DNA of 55,131 bases from assembly GCA_016779565.1 (NCBI GenBank), contig JADHNJ010000012.1:1-55131 (forward strand). Direction: 5' to 3'. The notes under the pieces were generated by a model. That model saw only the letters and a program-made list of their open reading frames with translations. It was not told the origin of the DNA and made no database searches. Position numbers and translations under genes: made by a program. The stretch comes from Pseudomonadales bacterium (GTDB lineage Bacteria > Pseudomonadota > Gammaproteobacteria > Pseudomonadales > Azotimanducaceae). The first letter of the stretch is position 1. Each line of letters starts with the position of its first letter. This document shows positions 1 through 9,975 of the stretch, piece after piece.

Positions 1-48
1 CATCTTAGCGCAGAAATCTGCTACGCACGACACCATGACCGCGCCCAC

Positions 49-1068
49 TTAAACCGCAGTTAACAAAGCTTCGGCTATCTGGATGCTGTTCAAAGCCGCG
101 CCTTTGCGCACATTATCAGCTACTACCCAGAGGTGAAGTCCAAGAGGGTTCATGACATCAGCTCGGATTCGTCCAACAAAAACTGGATCGGTACCAGCGG
201 CATCAGTGACCGCCGTCGGATAGCTGCCTGTCTGAGGGTCATCAACGACAGTGACGGAGGGCGCGGCGTGCAAAAGTTCCTTGGCTTGATTCGGTTTGAG
301 TTCTGACTTGGTTTCGATATAAACCGCCTCCGAGTGGCCATAAAAGACCGGGATACGAACGCAGGTAGGACTCACCTGAATCTGGTTATCTTCGAATATT
401 TTGTGCGTCTCCCAAATCATCTTCATTTCTTCTTTGGTGAAACCATTATCTAGAAAATCATTGATATGAGGCACTGCATTAAAAGCGATTTGTTTAGCAA
501 ACACTTGGGATTCAATGTCTTGTGCATTTAACAGTCTGGCTGTTTGACCGGCGAGCTCTTCAACACCTGACTTTCCTGCACCAGAGACCGCTTGGTAGGT
601 TGCGACATGGATTTTAGCGATACCAACCGCATCGCGAATCGGCTTAAGAGCCACCAGCATTTGAATTGTGGAGCAGTTCGGGTTCGCAATGATATTGCGC
701 TTTTTGTGCTGGTCCAGGCAGTGCAGATTCACCTCAGGCACGATGAGGGGAATATCTTCGTGCTGACGAAATTCCGACGTATTGTCGATAACCACACATC
801 CAGCTGCCGCCGCGCGCGGCGCATGCTCGGCCGAAATACTACCGCCGGCTGAAAACAACGCTATATCGGTTTGTGCAAAATCAAACTCACTCAAATTTTT
901 GACTTGAAGGTTTTGCCCTTTGAAGGGCAGCCGCATGCCTGCCGAGCGTTCACTCGCAAGAAGATGTAACTCCCCTACTGGGAAGTCGCGACTCTCCAGC
1001 AATTCACGCATCACCTCACCCACTGCGCCTGTTGCGCCCACAATGGCTACATTCTTTTTTGCCGTCAT
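49..1068 (-). CDS. asd: Aspartate-semialdehyde dehydrogenase
   Basis: This enzyme makes L-aspartate 4-semialdehyde from aspartyl phosphate with NADPH, the branch point to lysine/diaminopimelate, methionine and threonine, in the cytoplasm. The 339-residue protein has the N-terminal dinucleotide-binding loop GATGAVG at residues 11-17 and the catalytic cysteine in NPNCSTIQ at C132, both typical of the family. Length is normal. The ATG is preceded on the minus strand by AAGGAG about 10 bases away, which supports this start. Upstream it has its own leader with a stem-loop (1087-1114) and is separated from aroC by 185 bases, so it is probably transcribed on its own or by read-through. Identification is secure. 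Confidence 0.97.
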   Translation of the reverse strand: MTAKKNVAIVGATGAVGEVMRELLESRDFPVGELHLLASERSAGMRLPFKGQNLQVKNLSEFDFAQTDIALFSAGGSISAEHAPRAAAAGCVVIDNTSEFRQHEDIPLIVPEVNLHCLDQHKKRNIIANPNCSTIQMLVALKPIRDAVGIAKIHVATYQAVSGAGKSGVEELAGQTARLLNAQDIESQVFAKQIAFNAVPHINDFLDNGFTKEEMKMIWETHKIFEDNQIQVSPTCVRIPVFYGHSEAVYIETKSELKPNQAKELLHAAPSVTVVDDPQTGSYPTAVTDAAGTDPVFVGRIRADVMNPLGLHLWVVADNVRKGAALNSIQIAEALLTAV

Positions 1069-1086
1069 AGCTTTTTCACTCCTTGA

Positions 1087-1114
1087 CTCTTTATCTAATC
1101 AATTTGATAAAGAG
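1087..1114 (-). promoter_or_regulatory. Stem-loop in the asd leader
   Basis: A perfect 9-base inverted repeat, CTCTTTATC / GATAAAGAG, with a 10-base loop lies just upstream of the asd Shine-Dalgarno sequence. It ends only a few bases before AAGGAG. It could be an operator, or an RNA hairpin affecting translation or stability. The sequence gives no regulator identity. Confidence 0.4.
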
Positions 1115-1202
1115 CTATCGTCAATTATCTTCTGAGATCACGGTCTCTGGGGCGTCTTCGCTGTTTAGCGCTCAAATTTAATTGGCTAAAAAACGCTCGG
1201 CT

Positions 1203-1253
1203 CTGATCAGGGTTCGCGATAAGCCATCCTTTAACAACCGAGACCCTGATCAG
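1203..1253 (-). terminator. Long inverted repeat after aroC, possible terminator
   Basis: Perfect 11-base arms CTGATCAGGGT (1203-1213) and ACCCTGATCAG (1243-1253) flank 29 bases, starting directly at the aroC stop codon. On the minus strand the second arm is followed by GAGCCGAGCG and a run of six T. A CTCGG inside the loop could also pair with the CCGAG beyond the arm. The T-run favours termination of aroC transcription, but the large loop is not classical. Confidence 0.5.
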
Positions 1254-2312
1254 TTAACCGTTTTGGCCTCGCTGACGCAGCGCGTGATCCATCAGCACCA
1301 GCGCCAGCATGGCTTCTGCAATTGGGGTTGCCCGAACGCCTACACATGGATCATGACGCCCCTTGGTAACGACTTCAGTAGGCTCGCCAGCCGTTGTGAT
1401 CGTTTTCGCCGGCTGAGTAATGCTTGAGGTCGGCTTAAGGGCAAGACTTACCAGAACATCCTGACCAGAACTGATCCCCCCCAGCACACCTCCAGCATGA
1501 TTAGAACCAAATCCTTCCGGAAAAAGCTCATCTCTATGCTCTGAGCCGCGCTGCTCTATCACTGCAAAGCCATCTCCGACTTCAACGCCTTTAACGGCGT
1601 TGATACTCATCATTGCCGCTGCAATGTCTGCATCTAATCTCGCAAATACCGGCTCCCCTAACCCAGCAGGCATCCCTTCGGCGACTACGTTGATTCTAGC
1701 ACCCACCGAATCTCCGGCTCGACGAAGTTCGTCGATCAACGCAGCCATCGCATCAACACACGTAGCGTCAGGACAGAAAAAAGGATTGGCCTCGACCTCC
1801 TGCCAATCAAAGGACTGTATACGGATCGACCCCATCTGGGCGAGATAGCCGCGAATCTTGATGCCTAAGGTTTCAGCTAAATACTTCTTAGCGATCGCAC
1901 CAGCTGCCACCCGCATTGCAGTCTCTCGCGCCGAAGACCGTCCGCCGCCACGATAATCTCGCAAACCATACTTCTTCTGGTAGGTAAAATCGGCATGAGC
2001 TGGTCGGAAAAGATCCTTAATCGCACTGTAATCCTTAGATTTTTGATCCTCATTTTCAATTAGCAGGCCAATGCTCGTTCCTGTCGTCTTGCCCTCGAAC
2101 ACACCTGATAGAATTTTTACCCGATCCCCTTCTTGGCGCTGAGTCGCATATTTCGACGTCCCGGGTTTTCGCCGATCAAGATCAACTTGTAAGTCCGCCT
2201 CCGACAAAATCATACCTGGCGGGCACCCATCTACAACACAACCGAGCGCAGCTCCGTGGCTCTCTCCAAAGGTGGTCACCCGAAACATTTCGCCAAAGCT
2301 ACTACCAGGCAT
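1254..2312 (-). CDS. aroC: Chorismate synthase
   Basis: Chorismate synthase converts 5-enolpyruvylshikimate 3-phosphate to chorismate, the last common step to aromatic amino acids, folate and quinones, and needs reduced FMN. The 352-residue protein has the family's opening [11 protein letters not shown] (about residues 10-20) and the signature [11 protein letters not shown] (121-131). Its length matches the bacterial enzyme and the start aligns with the usual N-terminus. It stands upstream of asd with a stem-loop between them and diverges from folE, with 96 bases between the two starts. Identification is secure. Confidence 0.97.
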   Translation of the reverse strand: MPGSSFGEMFRVTTFGESHGAALGCVVDGCPPGMILSEADLQVDLDRRKPGTSKYATQRQEGDRVKILSGVFEGKTTGTSIGLLIENEDQKSKDYSAIKDLFRPAHADFTYQKKYGLRDYRGGGRSSARETAMRVAAGAIAKKYLAETLGIKIRGYLAQMGSIRIQSFDWQEVEANPFFCPDATCVDAMAALIDELRRAGDSVGARINVVAEGMPAGLGEPVFARLDADIAAAMMSINAVKGVEVGDGFAVIEQRGSEHRDELFPEGFGSNHAGGVLGGISSGQDVLVSLALKPTSSITQPAKTITTAGEPTEVVTKGRHDPCVGVRATPIAEAMLALVLMDHALRQRGQNG

Positions 2313-2408
2313 GACGTCTCATCCTAAAAATAGGCTATTATAGACTAATGCAGCCAAGGATCCTCGCATAATTGTTGTGAGCATCGGCACGGTCGACAGG
2401 AGACATAG

Positions 2409-2957
2409 ATGGACGCAGCATTTCGAGCAATTTTAGAGCAAATAGGCGAGGACCCCAGCAGACCAGGCCTTTTAGACACACCGAGTCGAGCAGCTAACGC
2501 AATGGCTTTTTTAACGAAAGGCTACGGTGAAACCCTAGACGATCTTGTCAATGAGGCTTTGTTTCCCAGCGATACCAGCGAAATGATTATCGTGCAAGAT
2601 ATAGAGCTGTATTCCATGTGTGAACATCACATGCTCCCCTTTATCGGAAAATGTCACGTCGCGTACTTACCCACTGGTAAGGTACTGGGTCTGTCTAAAG
2701 TTGCGCGGATCGTTGATATGTTCGCTCGACGTCTGCAGATCCAAGAGAATCTCACCAAAGAAATCGCTGAGGCCATTGCGAGTGTCACCGATGCGGCCGG
2801 GGTTGGGGTAATCATCGAGGCGCAACACATGTGTATGATGATGCGAGGCGTCGAAAAGCAAAATTCAATGATGAAAACCTCAATGATGCTCGGGCAATTT
2901 CAGGGTGATCAAAGCACGCGCATGGAGTTTCTTTCAATTCTACAGCTTCAGCGTTAA
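2409..2957 (+). CDS. folE: GTP cyclohydrolase I
   Basis: This enzyme opens GTP to 7,8-dihydroneopterin triphosphate, the first step of tetrahydrofolate synthesis. The 182-residue protein carries the zinc ligands in [10 protein letters not shown] (C71, H74) and in QHMCMMMRG (C142), which are the expected catalytic features. AGGAGA lies about 7 bases before the ATG. The gene diverges from aroC and converges on the DUF4892 gene, with a 39-base gap, so it is probably monocistronic. Length is slightly shorter than the E. coli enzyme but usual for the class. Confidence 0.96.
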   Translation: MDAAFRAILEQIGEDPSRPGLLDTPSRAANAMAFLTKGYGETLDDLVNEALFPSDTSEMIIVQDIELYSMCEHHMLPFIGKCHVAYLPTGKVLGLSKVARIVDMFARRLQIQENLTKEIAEAIASVTDAAGVGVIIEAQHMCMMMRGVEKQNSMMKTSMMLGQFQGDQSTRMEFLSILQLQR

Positions 2958-2996
2958 ACGTCGATCGCGTTTATCGCTAGGCTCAGCGGCCTGGTC

Positions 2997-3881
2997 CTAG
3001 GGAAGCAGTACCAAATCAATACGAGGGTTTGGCGCGCCAACCACTGGTGCCAGAGCGCCAAAACCGTAGCTTTGCTTTATGCAGTGTCCCTGCGTCGTTG
3101 ATTCCGAGACGTCAGTAACGTAGTCATCGATACGATCGAGTATATCCCCTGCCAGCCTTGAGGTCTCTGAGAGACCTAAGTCGGACGTCTCGCTGCCTGA
3201 GCCCTGATCACTGACCACAAGTGCGAGGACGGCGCCATCTCTACCTTTACACCAACGCGATATGGCCTCTGCAAATGCAGATGGATTGCCTTGAACCTGA
3301 GCGAGGGCTAATCGAACAACCCCTTGAGCCTCAAGATTCTCCAATAACTCGGTGATCACACCACCGCCTGCCCCTTGAATACGATCGATTTGTAAAAACA
3401 CCGGCTTATTCGATCGCTGCGAGGCATAAATCAACACATAATCTTCCCGCGATGTAGACTGGCCGACCCAATAATATTGTGTCTCCTCCGGACCATAGAG
3501 TTCTGGCACGCCAAAAACAGCATTAGCCCACTCGTTGCTGCTTCCGCAGCCGCGACCGCGGCATTGGTAAATGGGTGTTAGATTTTTTTGAACATTGTCT
3601 GCCAGCGCTTCGATGACTTCATCTAAATTGATATCTGGTTGCACCCGATAGGTCTGTGCTGAATATTGTCCAACAACGGTTAATGCGTCTTCTGGGCTTA
3701 GGGTATTGGCTATTTTTTTAAGACGTCCAATAAAAATCTTATGACGTTCTGGTGTCTCGATGACTCGGCTCTCGATTTGCTCGGCCTCAATATTTAGCAG
3801 CGGCATGCTAAGAGCTTGGGGTATTGCTACCAACAGTAACAGCACGGTGAGTATTTTTTGGGAACGTTTTTGATAAATCAT
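2997..3881 (-). CDS. DUF4892 domain-containing protein
   Basis: The protein belongs to the DUF4892 family of predicted envelope proteins seen in marine and pseudomonad gammaproteobacteria; the function is unknown to me. With the start placed at 3881 it has 294 residues, a basic N-terminus and a hydrophobic stretch (ILTVLLLLVAIPQALS) that looks like a signal peptide. A cysteine-rich CRGRGCGSSNEWAN segment in the middle is the recognisable family mark. The reading frame is open upstream to 4019, but the ATG at 3881 overlaps the sixA stop as ATGA and puts the signal peptide at the N-terminus, so the longer version is unlikely. An ATG at 3890 is the other option. It is probably co-translated with sixA. 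Confidence 0.8.
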   Translation of the reverse strand: MIYQKRSQKILTVLLLLVAIPQALSMPLLNIEAEQIESRVIETPERHKIFIGRLKKIANTLSPEDALTVVGQYSAQTYRVQPDINLDEVIEALADNVQKNLTPIYQCRGRGCGSSNEWANAVFGVPELYGPEETQYYWVGQSTSREDYVLIYASQRSNKPVFLQIDRIQGAGGGVITELLENLEAQGVVRLALAQVQGNPSAFAEAISRWCKGRDGAVLALVVSDQGSGSETSDLGLSETSRLAGDILDRIDDYVTDVSESTTQGHCIKQSYGFGALAPVVGAPNPRIDLVLLP

Positions 3882-4330
3882 GATGACCATTGTAGGACAT
3901 TCTGCCCCATAACTGGACTGACCATAGCTATCGAAAAAACCGCGCTCGTACCAGGGTAAACTTCTTGTCCAGTTAAAGCCCGCACCAAGGCTGCGATCAA
4001 TGGCATGTGGAGTACGCAAAAAGCCGATTCGCCAGGTCTCATTAGATCTGCTGCAAGCCCATATGCATCGCCTGACGGCACCAATCTAGAATCTTGTGGC
4101 AATACAGCTAAGCCGAGCACACTCGCTACCAGCGCCGCTGTTTGCCTAGCTCTAAGATAGGGACTCGAGACGACTCCGGTGGCAAGCACCTGCCTATCCT
4201 TCAGCCAGTGCGCAACACCAAGCACTTCCTCTCTTCCTTGCTCTGTCAAAGCGCGAGCTTCATCTCGAGCCGATAGCGCTTCAGCTGGTCCGTGGCGCAT
4301 CAGAATCAGCTGACGCATCTCAGAGTTCAC
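3878..4330 (-). CDS. sixA: Phosphohistidine phosphatase SixA-like
   Basis: This small histidine-phosphatase-superfamily protein (150 residues) resembles SixA, which removes phosphate from histidine in phosphorelay or phosphotransferase proteins. The catalytic RHG motif is at LMRHGPAEA (H13), and a second histidine occurs in FCVLHMPLIAAL, where SixA has its second catalytic histidine. The start is taken as GTG at 4330 because AAGGA lies 7 bases upstream, inside the htpG stop region; the in-frame ATG at 4318 has no comparable site. It follows htpG by 10 bases and overlaps the DUF4892 gene. Family is clear; the exact substrate is inferred. Confidence 0.85.
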   Translation of the reverse strand: MNSEMRQLILMRHGPAEALSARDEARALTEQGREEVLGVAHWLKDRQVLATGVVSSPYLRARQTAALVASVLGLAVLPQDSRLVPSGDAYGLAADLMRPGESAFCVLHMPLIAALVRALTGQEVYPGTSAVFSIAMVSPVMGQNVLQWSS

Positions 4331-4340
4331 GTATGGGTCC

Positions 4341-6230
4341 TTAGTTTTTGGTTAGTTCCAGCAACAACTGATTTAGCCGCTGCACGTAACTGGCAGGATC
4401 ATCTAGCGCGGTGCCTTCGGCGAGTAACGCCTGATCAAAAAGGATCCTAACCAGACGATTAAATCGATCGACGTCTGTCTCCTCATCTAATCGCTTCACT
4501 AGCGGATGATCCGGATTAATTTCGAAAATGCGATTGGCATCCGGCACTGACTGTCCCGCTTGCGCTAGGATCCTCCGCATTTGCATGCCCATATCGTCTT
4601 CGGCTACCACCAAACAGGCAGGCGATTCGGTCAATCGATGACTCACCGTTACCTCTGATACCGCCTCACCGAGCTCCGCTTGAATTTTTTCTAGCAGCCC
4701 TGCCAGGCTTTCCTTCGCTTGATCCGCAGCAGCCTTTTCGCTCTCGCTAGCATCAGCTAAATCCAGTGAGCCTTTTGCGACATCCTGCAGCGACTTCTCA
4801 TCAAAGGACATCAAGTGCCCTACTAGCCATTCATCGATGCGGTCCGACAACAACAACACTTCAATTCCTTTGGCTCGAAACACCTCAAGGTGCGGGCTAT
4901 TGGCAGCAGTTTGATAGTTATCTGCTGCGACATAATAAATCTTCTCTTGCTCTGGCTTCATTCGTCCCACGTAATCTGCCAAGGATTGATCCTGAGTCGG
5001 ACCGTCTGTGTGGGTTGTCGCAAAGCGCAATAAGCCAGCAATTTTCTCTTTGTTGGCAAAATCTTCTGCAGGACCCTCCTTTAGTACTTGCCCAAATTCC
5101 GACCAAAATGCTTGGTACGCCTCTGGATCGTTCTTTGCTAATTTTTCAAGGATGTCGAGTGCCCTTTTGGTCAACGCAGCTTTCATAGAATCGATTGCTG
5201 GATCTTTCTGCAGCAGCTCTCTAGAGACGTTAAGCGCGAGATCATTTGAATCCACCACGCCTTTGACAAACCTTAAATACAGCGGTAAAAACTGCTCCGC
5301 TTCATCCATGATAAAAACGCGTTGTACGTACAACTTAAGGCCTTTGGGCGCTTCACGGTTCCACAAGTCAAAGGGGGCTTTTGCCGGAACATAAATTAAG
5401 CTAGTGTAATCCAACTTGCCTTCCACCCGATTATGGCTCCAGGTAAGCGCGTCCTGAAAGTCATGGGCAATATGCTTGTAAAACTCCTGGTATTCCTCGT
5501 CTTTTATGTCTGACCGCGAGCGTGTCCACAATGCTGTGGCGCTGTTGATGACTTCTTCTGTGGGCTCGTCTTCTTCTTTTTCTTGAGGTTTTAAAATAGA
5601 AACCGGCACTGAAACATGGTCCGCATATTTTTTAATCACGTTTTGCAAGCGCCAATAGCTGAGGAATTCCTCGTGGTCGCTGTGCAAATGGAGCACCACC
5701 TTCGTGCCTCGGTCCGCTTTTTCTATCGACTCAATTTGGTAATCGGCCTCTCCGCTGGACGTCCACCTAACGGCTTCGGTGGGCGCGTCTCCAGCCCTCC
5801 GAGTCTCAACAACTACCTCCTTGGCGACAATAAAAGCGGAGTAAAAGCCCACGCCGAATTGCCCGATTAACTGAGAATCTTTCTTTTGATCACCGGTTAA
5901 TCCTGCCAGAAATTCGGCGGTGCCCGATTTTGCGATGGTACCGAGGTGACTAATGACATCGTCCCGATTCATGCCAATGCCATTATCTATGATCGATATA
6001 GTTTTCGCGTCAGGATCGGCCAGAACACGAATTTGATAGCTGGTCTCGTCCTCCACCAACGCCGAATTGGTCAAGGACTCAAACCGATGCTTGTCGATAG
6101 CGTCTGATGCGTTGGAAATTAACTCTCTTAAAAATATTTCTTTGTTCGAATACAACGAATGGATCATCAGCTGAAGTAATTGCTTTGCTTCAGTCTGAAA
6201 ACCTAACGTTTCTTTTTTTGCTTCGGCCAC
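4341..6230 (-). CDS. htpG: Molecular chaperone HtpG (Hsp90)
   Basis: HtpG is the bacterial Hsp90, an ATP-driven cytoplasmic chaperone. The 629-residue protein has the GHKL ATPase domain at the N-terminus, with [15 protein letters not shown] (catalytic glutamate E36), DNGIGM and [11 protein letters not shown], followed by middle and C-terminal dimerisation domains of normal length. It is followed closely by sixA and the DUF4892 gene, so the three may form one transcript. Upstream is the terminator that ends the TCA block. No obvious heat-shock promoter could be assigned by eye. Confidence 0.98.
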   Translation of the reverse strand: MAEAKKETLGFQTEAKQLLQLMIHSLYSNKEIFLRELISNASDAIDKHRFESLTNSALVEDETSYQIRVLADPDAKTISIIDNGIGMNRDDVISHLGTIAKSGTAEFLAGLTGDQKKDSQLIGQFGVGFYSAFIVAKEVVVETRRAGDAPTEAVRWTSSGEADYQIESIEKADRGTKVVLHLHSDHEEFLSYWRLQNVIKKYADHVSVPVSILKPQEKEEDEPTEEVINSATALWTRSRSDIKDEEYQEFYKHIAHDFQDALTWSHNRVEGKLDYTSLIYVPAKAPFDLWNREAPKGLKLYVQRVFIMDEAEQFLPLYLRFVKGVVDSNDLALNVSRELLQKDPAIDSMKAALTKRALDILEKLAKNDPEAYQAFWSEFGQVLKEGPAEDFANKEKIAGLLRFATTHTDGPTQDQSLADYVGRMKPEQEKIYYVAADNYQTAANSPHLEVFRAKGIEVLLLSDRIDEWLVGHLMSFDEKSLQDVAKGSLDLADASESEKAAADQAKESLAGLLEKIQAELGEAVSEVTVSHRLTESPACLVVAEDDMGMQMRRILAQAGQSVPDANRIFEINPDHPLVKRLDEETDVDRFNRLVRILFDQALLAEGTALDDPASYVQRLNQLLLELTKN

Positions 6231-6312
6231 TTTTTTTCACCTCAATCCGCGTCGTAACTTCAAAGTTGGGGCAAGCCTGCACATTTCAACCCCATGACTC
6301 TAAGTCGAAGCC

Positions 6313-6340
6313 AAAAAAAACGGCCCTTGGGCCGTTTTTA
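6313..6340 (-). terminator. Rho-independent terminator after sucD
   Basis: The perfect stem CGGCCC / GGGCCG (6321-6334) has a two-base loop and is flanked by eight A on the left and five T on the right. Read on the minus strand it lies 10 bases after the sucD stop and ends in a run of eight T, so it should close the sdh-suc transcript. The symmetry means it could also act on plus-strand transcripts. Confidence 0.9.
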
Positions 6341-6349
6341 GTCGTTACA

Positions 6350-7225
6350 TTAAGACCAGCCCGTGGCCTCTTTTAACGCGTCGCCTATTGCGGCAAGGCT
6401 CTTGACCGTCGAGACTCCGGCTGCTGTTAGCGCCGCAAACTTGTCATCTGCGGTGCCTTTGCCGCCGGCAATAATAGCACCAGCATGCCCCATACGTTTG
6501 CCTGGAGGCGCAGTAACACCGGCGATGTATCCCACAACCGGCTTTGAGACATGCGCTTTGATGAACTCTGCCGCTTCTTCCTCGGCGTTACCGCCGATCT
6601 CTCCAACCATCACGATTGCCTCAGTGCCTGGGTCAGCCTCGAACTGCGATAGGATATCGATAAAATTACTTCCTGGAATCGGGTCGCCGCCGATACCAAC
6701 GCAGGTGCTCTGGCCAAACCCTAGGTCTGTGGTTTGCTTGACCGCTTCATAGGTCAAGGTGCCCGATCGCGACACAATACCGACTTTTCCCGGGAGGTGG
6801 ATATCACCCGGCATAATCCCTATTTTGCAAGCACCTGGCGTTATCACACCCGGGCAGTTTGGCCCGATCAATCGAACCCCCATGGCATCCATCGCGACTT
6901 TGACCGCCAACATATCCAAAGTCGGGACGCCCTCGGTAATACACACGATAAGCGAAATGCCCGCTTCCGCCGCCTCCAAAATCCCATCCTTTGCAAATGG
7001 TGCAGGCACGTAGATGACGCTGGCGTCTGCTCCAGTTGCCGTGACCGCATCGGCAACGGTATCGAACACGGGCAACCCTAAATGCGTTTGTCCACCTTTC
7101 CCTGGCGTAATACCACCAACCATTTTGGTGCCGTAGGCAATGGCTTGCTCAGAGTGCAAAGTACCTTGGGCACCGGTAAACCCTTGGCAAATCACCTTCG
7201 TTTCCGCATTGACTAAAATGCTCAT
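6350..7225 (-). CDS. sucD: Succinyl-CoA synthetase alpha subunit
   Basis: The alpha subunit carries the phosphorylated histidine and the CoA-binding domain of succinyl-CoA synthetase, which makes ATP or GTP from succinyl-CoA. The 291-residue protein has the CoA-binding [14 protein letters not shown] near residue 16 and the phosphohistidine motif [10 protein letters not shown] with H247. The start ATG overlaps the sucC stop codon as ATGA, so the two are translationally coupled. It is the last gene of the TCA block and is followed by a strong terminator. Confidence 0.98.
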   Translation of the reverse strand: MSILVNAETKVICQGFTGAQGTLHSEQAIAYGTKMVGGITPGKGGQTHLGLPVFDTVADAVTATGADASVIYVPAPFAKDGILEAAEAGISLIVCITEGVPTLDMLAVKVAMDAMGVRLIGPNCPGVITPGACKIGIMPGDIHLPGKVGIVSRSGTLTYEAVKQTTDLGFGQSTCVGIGGDPIPGSNFIDILSQFEADPGTEAIVMVGEIGGNAEEEAAEFIKAHVSKPVVGYIAGVTAPPGKRMGHAGAIIAGGKGTADDKFAALTAAGVSTVKSLAAIGDALKEATGWS

Positions 7226-8391
7226 TTCGCACCTCCTGCTGCCTTAACAACTTGTTCTACTGCATCGGTTAAGCTCGTCGCGGCAATAATTTCGACATCA
7301 CTTTCTGCTAGCGTCTTTACACCGACCGCGGCATTGTTACCCTCGAAACGAACAACAACGGGCACATTAACCCCGACTTCCTTAACTGCCCCGATGATAC
7401 CTTCAGCGATAATATCGCAGCGGACAATACCACCGAAAATATTAATCAATACTGCTTGGACCGCTTCATCTGACAAGATAATTTTGAAGGCCTCACTCAC
7501 AGCTTCCTTGGTAGCTCCACCGCCAACATCCAAGAAATTCGCTGGCTGCCCTCCGTACAATTTCACGAGGTCCATGGTACCCATCGCAAGGCCAGCACCA
7601 TTGACCATGCAACCAATGTTGCCCTCAAGCGCCACGTAATTAAGGCCATATTCTGCCGCTTGCGCCTCTCGCTCATCTTCTTGGGTCGGGTCATTCATAC
7701 CGGCTAACGCTTTTTGTCGGTAAAGCGCATTACCATCAATAGCCACCTTAGCATCCAGGCAGTGCACATTGCCCTCACTGGTAATGACGAGGGGATTGAT
7801 TTCAAGCAAAGACAGGTCGCGCTCGATAAACATTCTCGATAGCGCAACAAAAACTTGCGCGAACTGGTTGACCTGTTTACCTTCTAGCCCAAGCTGAAAC
7901 GCTAACGCTCGGCCCTGATAAGCCTGACCACCAAGAGCGGGGTCTATGATCGCTTGCAAAATCTTCTCGGGAGTCTCTTCGGCGACCTTTTCGATCTCTA
8001 CGCCACCTTCTGTTGATGCCATAAACACAACTCGACGACTCGACCGATCGATAACTGCGCCTAGATACAGTTCGCGGTCAATATCGGTGCAGGTTTCAAC
8101 AAAAATCTTCGAGACCGGCTGACCATGCTCGTCAGTCTGAAAGGTCACTAGATTTGTCCCCAACAAACTGTCCGCAAAAGCTTTAATCTCATCAAAATCC
8201 GAAAACAGTTTGACGCCCCCTGCTTTACCTCGGCCGCCCGCGTGAACTTGTGCTTTCACGACCCATCTATCGCCCCCTATTTTCTTCGCTGCAGCAACCG
8301 CTTCATCACCGCTATCGACCGCAATCCCCTCCGAAACCGGTAGCCCGTACTCAGCAAACAGCTGCTTGGCTTGATACTCATGCAAATTCAT
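7222..8391 (-). CDS. sucC: Succinyl-CoA synthetase beta subunit
   Basis: The beta subunit has the ATP-grasp domain and the succinate site of succinyl-CoA synthetase. With the start at 8391 the protein has 389 residues and opens with [12 protein letters not shown], the standard N-terminus; AAGGA lies 8 bases upstream. The open frame extends to 8424, but the extra residues have no family counterpart. It is coupled to sucD by a 4-base overlap and lies 137 bases downstream of lpd, the largest gap in the lower half of the block, so a separate promoter there is possible. Confidence 0.97.
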   Translation of the reverse strand: MNLHEYQAKQLFAEYGLPVSEGIAVDSGDEAVAAAKKIGGDRWVVKAQVHAGGRGKAGGVKLFSDFDEIKAFADSLLGTNLVTFQTDEHGQPVSKIFVETCTDIDRELYLGAVIDRSSRRVVFMASTEGGVEIEKVAEETPEKILQAIIDPALGGQAYQGRALAFQLGLEGKQVNQFAQVFVALSRMFIERDLSLLEINPLVITSEGNVHCLDAKVAIDGNALYRQKALAGMNDPTQEDEREAQAAEYGLNYVALEGNIGCMVNGAGLAMGTMDLVKLYGGQPANFLDVGGGATKEAVSEAFKIILSDEAVQAVLINIFGGIVRCDIIAEGIIGAVKEVGVNVPVVVRFEGNNAAVGVKTLAESDVEIIAATSLTDAVEQVVKAAGGAK

Positions 8392-8528
8392 ATTGTTATT
8401 CCTTACTCTGCTCTGATGATCCATCGGCCGGCACTCAACCGGCTTTCTAAAAAACCGTCCCAGAAACTGGCCTCACTTGTTATTGTGATAATTTCCTAAC
8501 CGCTTGGTTATTTTGACCCTACTTCTTG

Positions 8529-9965
8529 TCAACGACGCTTTCGATTAGCGATATGAATGGCATGCCCTGATACCGCAAGTGCCGCTTCATGCAAGCCCTC
8601 TGATAAGGTCGGATGCGCGAACATGGTCAACCCAAGGTCTTCTGCTGAAGCACCAAATTCCATCGCAATGACTGCCTCTGCGATCAATTCCGAGCCATGT
8701 GCAGCCATCACATGAACGCCTAAAATTCGATCGGTTTCCGCATGCGCCACAACCTTAATTAAGCCTTCTGTTTCATTACTGGCCATCGCTCTTCCACTAG
8801 CTGCCAGCGGGAACATACCCACCTTAATCGGAATCTCTTGGCTGGTAAGATGCTGTTCAGACTCACCCACCCACGCAATTTCGGGATGAGTATAGATCAC
8901 CGAAGGTACGGTGTCATAGTTGACTTGCGGCTTGCTGCCGACTAATCGTTCAGCGACCATTATGCCTTCTTCCATGCCTTTATGAGCCAGCATCGGCCCT
9001 CGCACGGCATCCCCCACAGCAAAAACATTGGGCAATGACGTTTGACACTGGTCATCAACGGCAATAGCACCACGCTGATCAAGCGCAAGTGCTACACCGT
9101 CACCACACAATCCGTCTATATCAGGGACCCTTCCCACCGCGACAATGACTCGGTCAAACGAGACCTTGTGCTTGCCATCGTTATCTTGATATTCAACCTC
9201 GACTCGCCCCTTTTTCGGAACGCTATTGATAACCTTGGCCCCCAAGCGAATCTCTAGCCCTTGTCGCTCAAATTGTTTTAACGCTGCCTTGGCCAACTGT
9301 CGGTCCGCTGCTGGTAAAAATTCAGGCAATGCCTCAAGAAGCACGACTTCGCTGCCCAATCTCGCCCAGACGCTACCGAGTTCCAAACCAATAACCCCTG
9401 CACCAATGACTCCCAAGGTTTTTGGGACCTCGTTAAATTCGAGGGCGCCCGTTGAATCTACGATTTGTTCACCATCCATTGGACAAGCAGCAATATCGAT
9501 GGGCTTCGAGCCTGGCGCCAATATGATCGCTTTTGACGATAGACTGACTTCGTTACCGGTGTGATCAATCACAGAAATTTTGTTATCAACTTCTAACCGA
9601 GCACGACCCAGCCGAACGTCAACACCATTTGATTTTAATAAGCCAGCGACGCCCTGGGTTAAACTTTGGACAACCTTACCCTTGTGCGCCTGCATTTGAT
9701 CCAGATCCAAGGAGACTTTACCGGTTTTAATCCCTAGCTCGTTAAATTCCGACAGGGCTTGGCGAAACTTGTGGGATGCGTCCAGCAGAGCCTTTGAGGG
9801 TATGCAACCGACATTCAAGCAGGTGCCGCCGAGTGCCGCAGCGCCATTTTTATCAACCCAGCGATCGATGCAGACGGTTTTCAAGCCCAATTGCGCCGCC
9901 CGAATGGCTGCATGATAACCTGCGGGTCCGGCACCAATTACCGCCACATCAAATGCCTCACTCAT
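8529..9965 (-). CDS. lpd: Dihydrolipoyl dehydrogenase (E3)
   Basis: This FAD flavoprotein reoxidises dihydrolipoamide on the 2-oxoacid dehydrogenase complexes and passes electrons to NAD. The 478-residue protein has the FAD-binding GAGPAGYHAA near residue 11, the redox-active disulfide in GGTCLNVGCIPSK (C49 and C54), a second dinucleotide fold GVIGAGVIGLELG and the C-terminal HPTLSE active-site histidine. It sits between sucB and sucC as in Pseudomonas. It starts 10 bases after sucB, its AAGGA overlapping the sucB stop, so this E3 is very likely dedicated to the 2-oxoglutarate dehydrogenase complex. Confidence 0.97.
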   Translation of the reverse strand: MSEAFDVAVIGAGPAGYHAAIRAAQLGLKTVCIDRWVDKNGAAALGGTCLNVGCIPSKALLDASHKFRQALSEFNELGIKTGKVSLDLDQMQAHKGKVVQSLTQGVAGLLKSNGVDVRLGRARLEVDNKISVIDHTGNEVSLSSKAIILAPGSKPIDIAACPMDGEQIVDSTGALEFNEVPKTLGVIGAGVIGLELGSVWARLGSEVVLLEALPEFLPAADRQLAKAALKQFERQGLEIRLGAKVINSVPKKGRVEVEYQDNDGKHKVSFDRVIVAVGRVPDIDGLCGDGVALALDQRGAIAVDDQCQTSLPNVFAVGDAVRGPMLAHKGMEEGIMVAERLVGSKPQVNYDTVPSVIYTHPEIAWVGESEQHLTSQEIPIKVGMFPLAASGRAMASNETEGLIKVVAHAETDRILGVHVMAAHGSELIAEAVIAMEFGASAEDLGLTMFAHPTLSEGLHEAALAVSGHAIHIANRKRR

Positions 9966-9975
9966 GGTCTAGTCC

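Noticed and set aside
1-36. Possible start of a further minus-strand gene (ATG at 36) running off the left edge
   Set aside because: Only 12 codons are visible, the ribosome site is weak, and the sequence is too short to judge.
3882-4019. N-terminal extension of the DUF4892 protein
   Set aside because: It would bury the signal peptide and lie wholly inside sixA; the ATGA overlap gives a better start.
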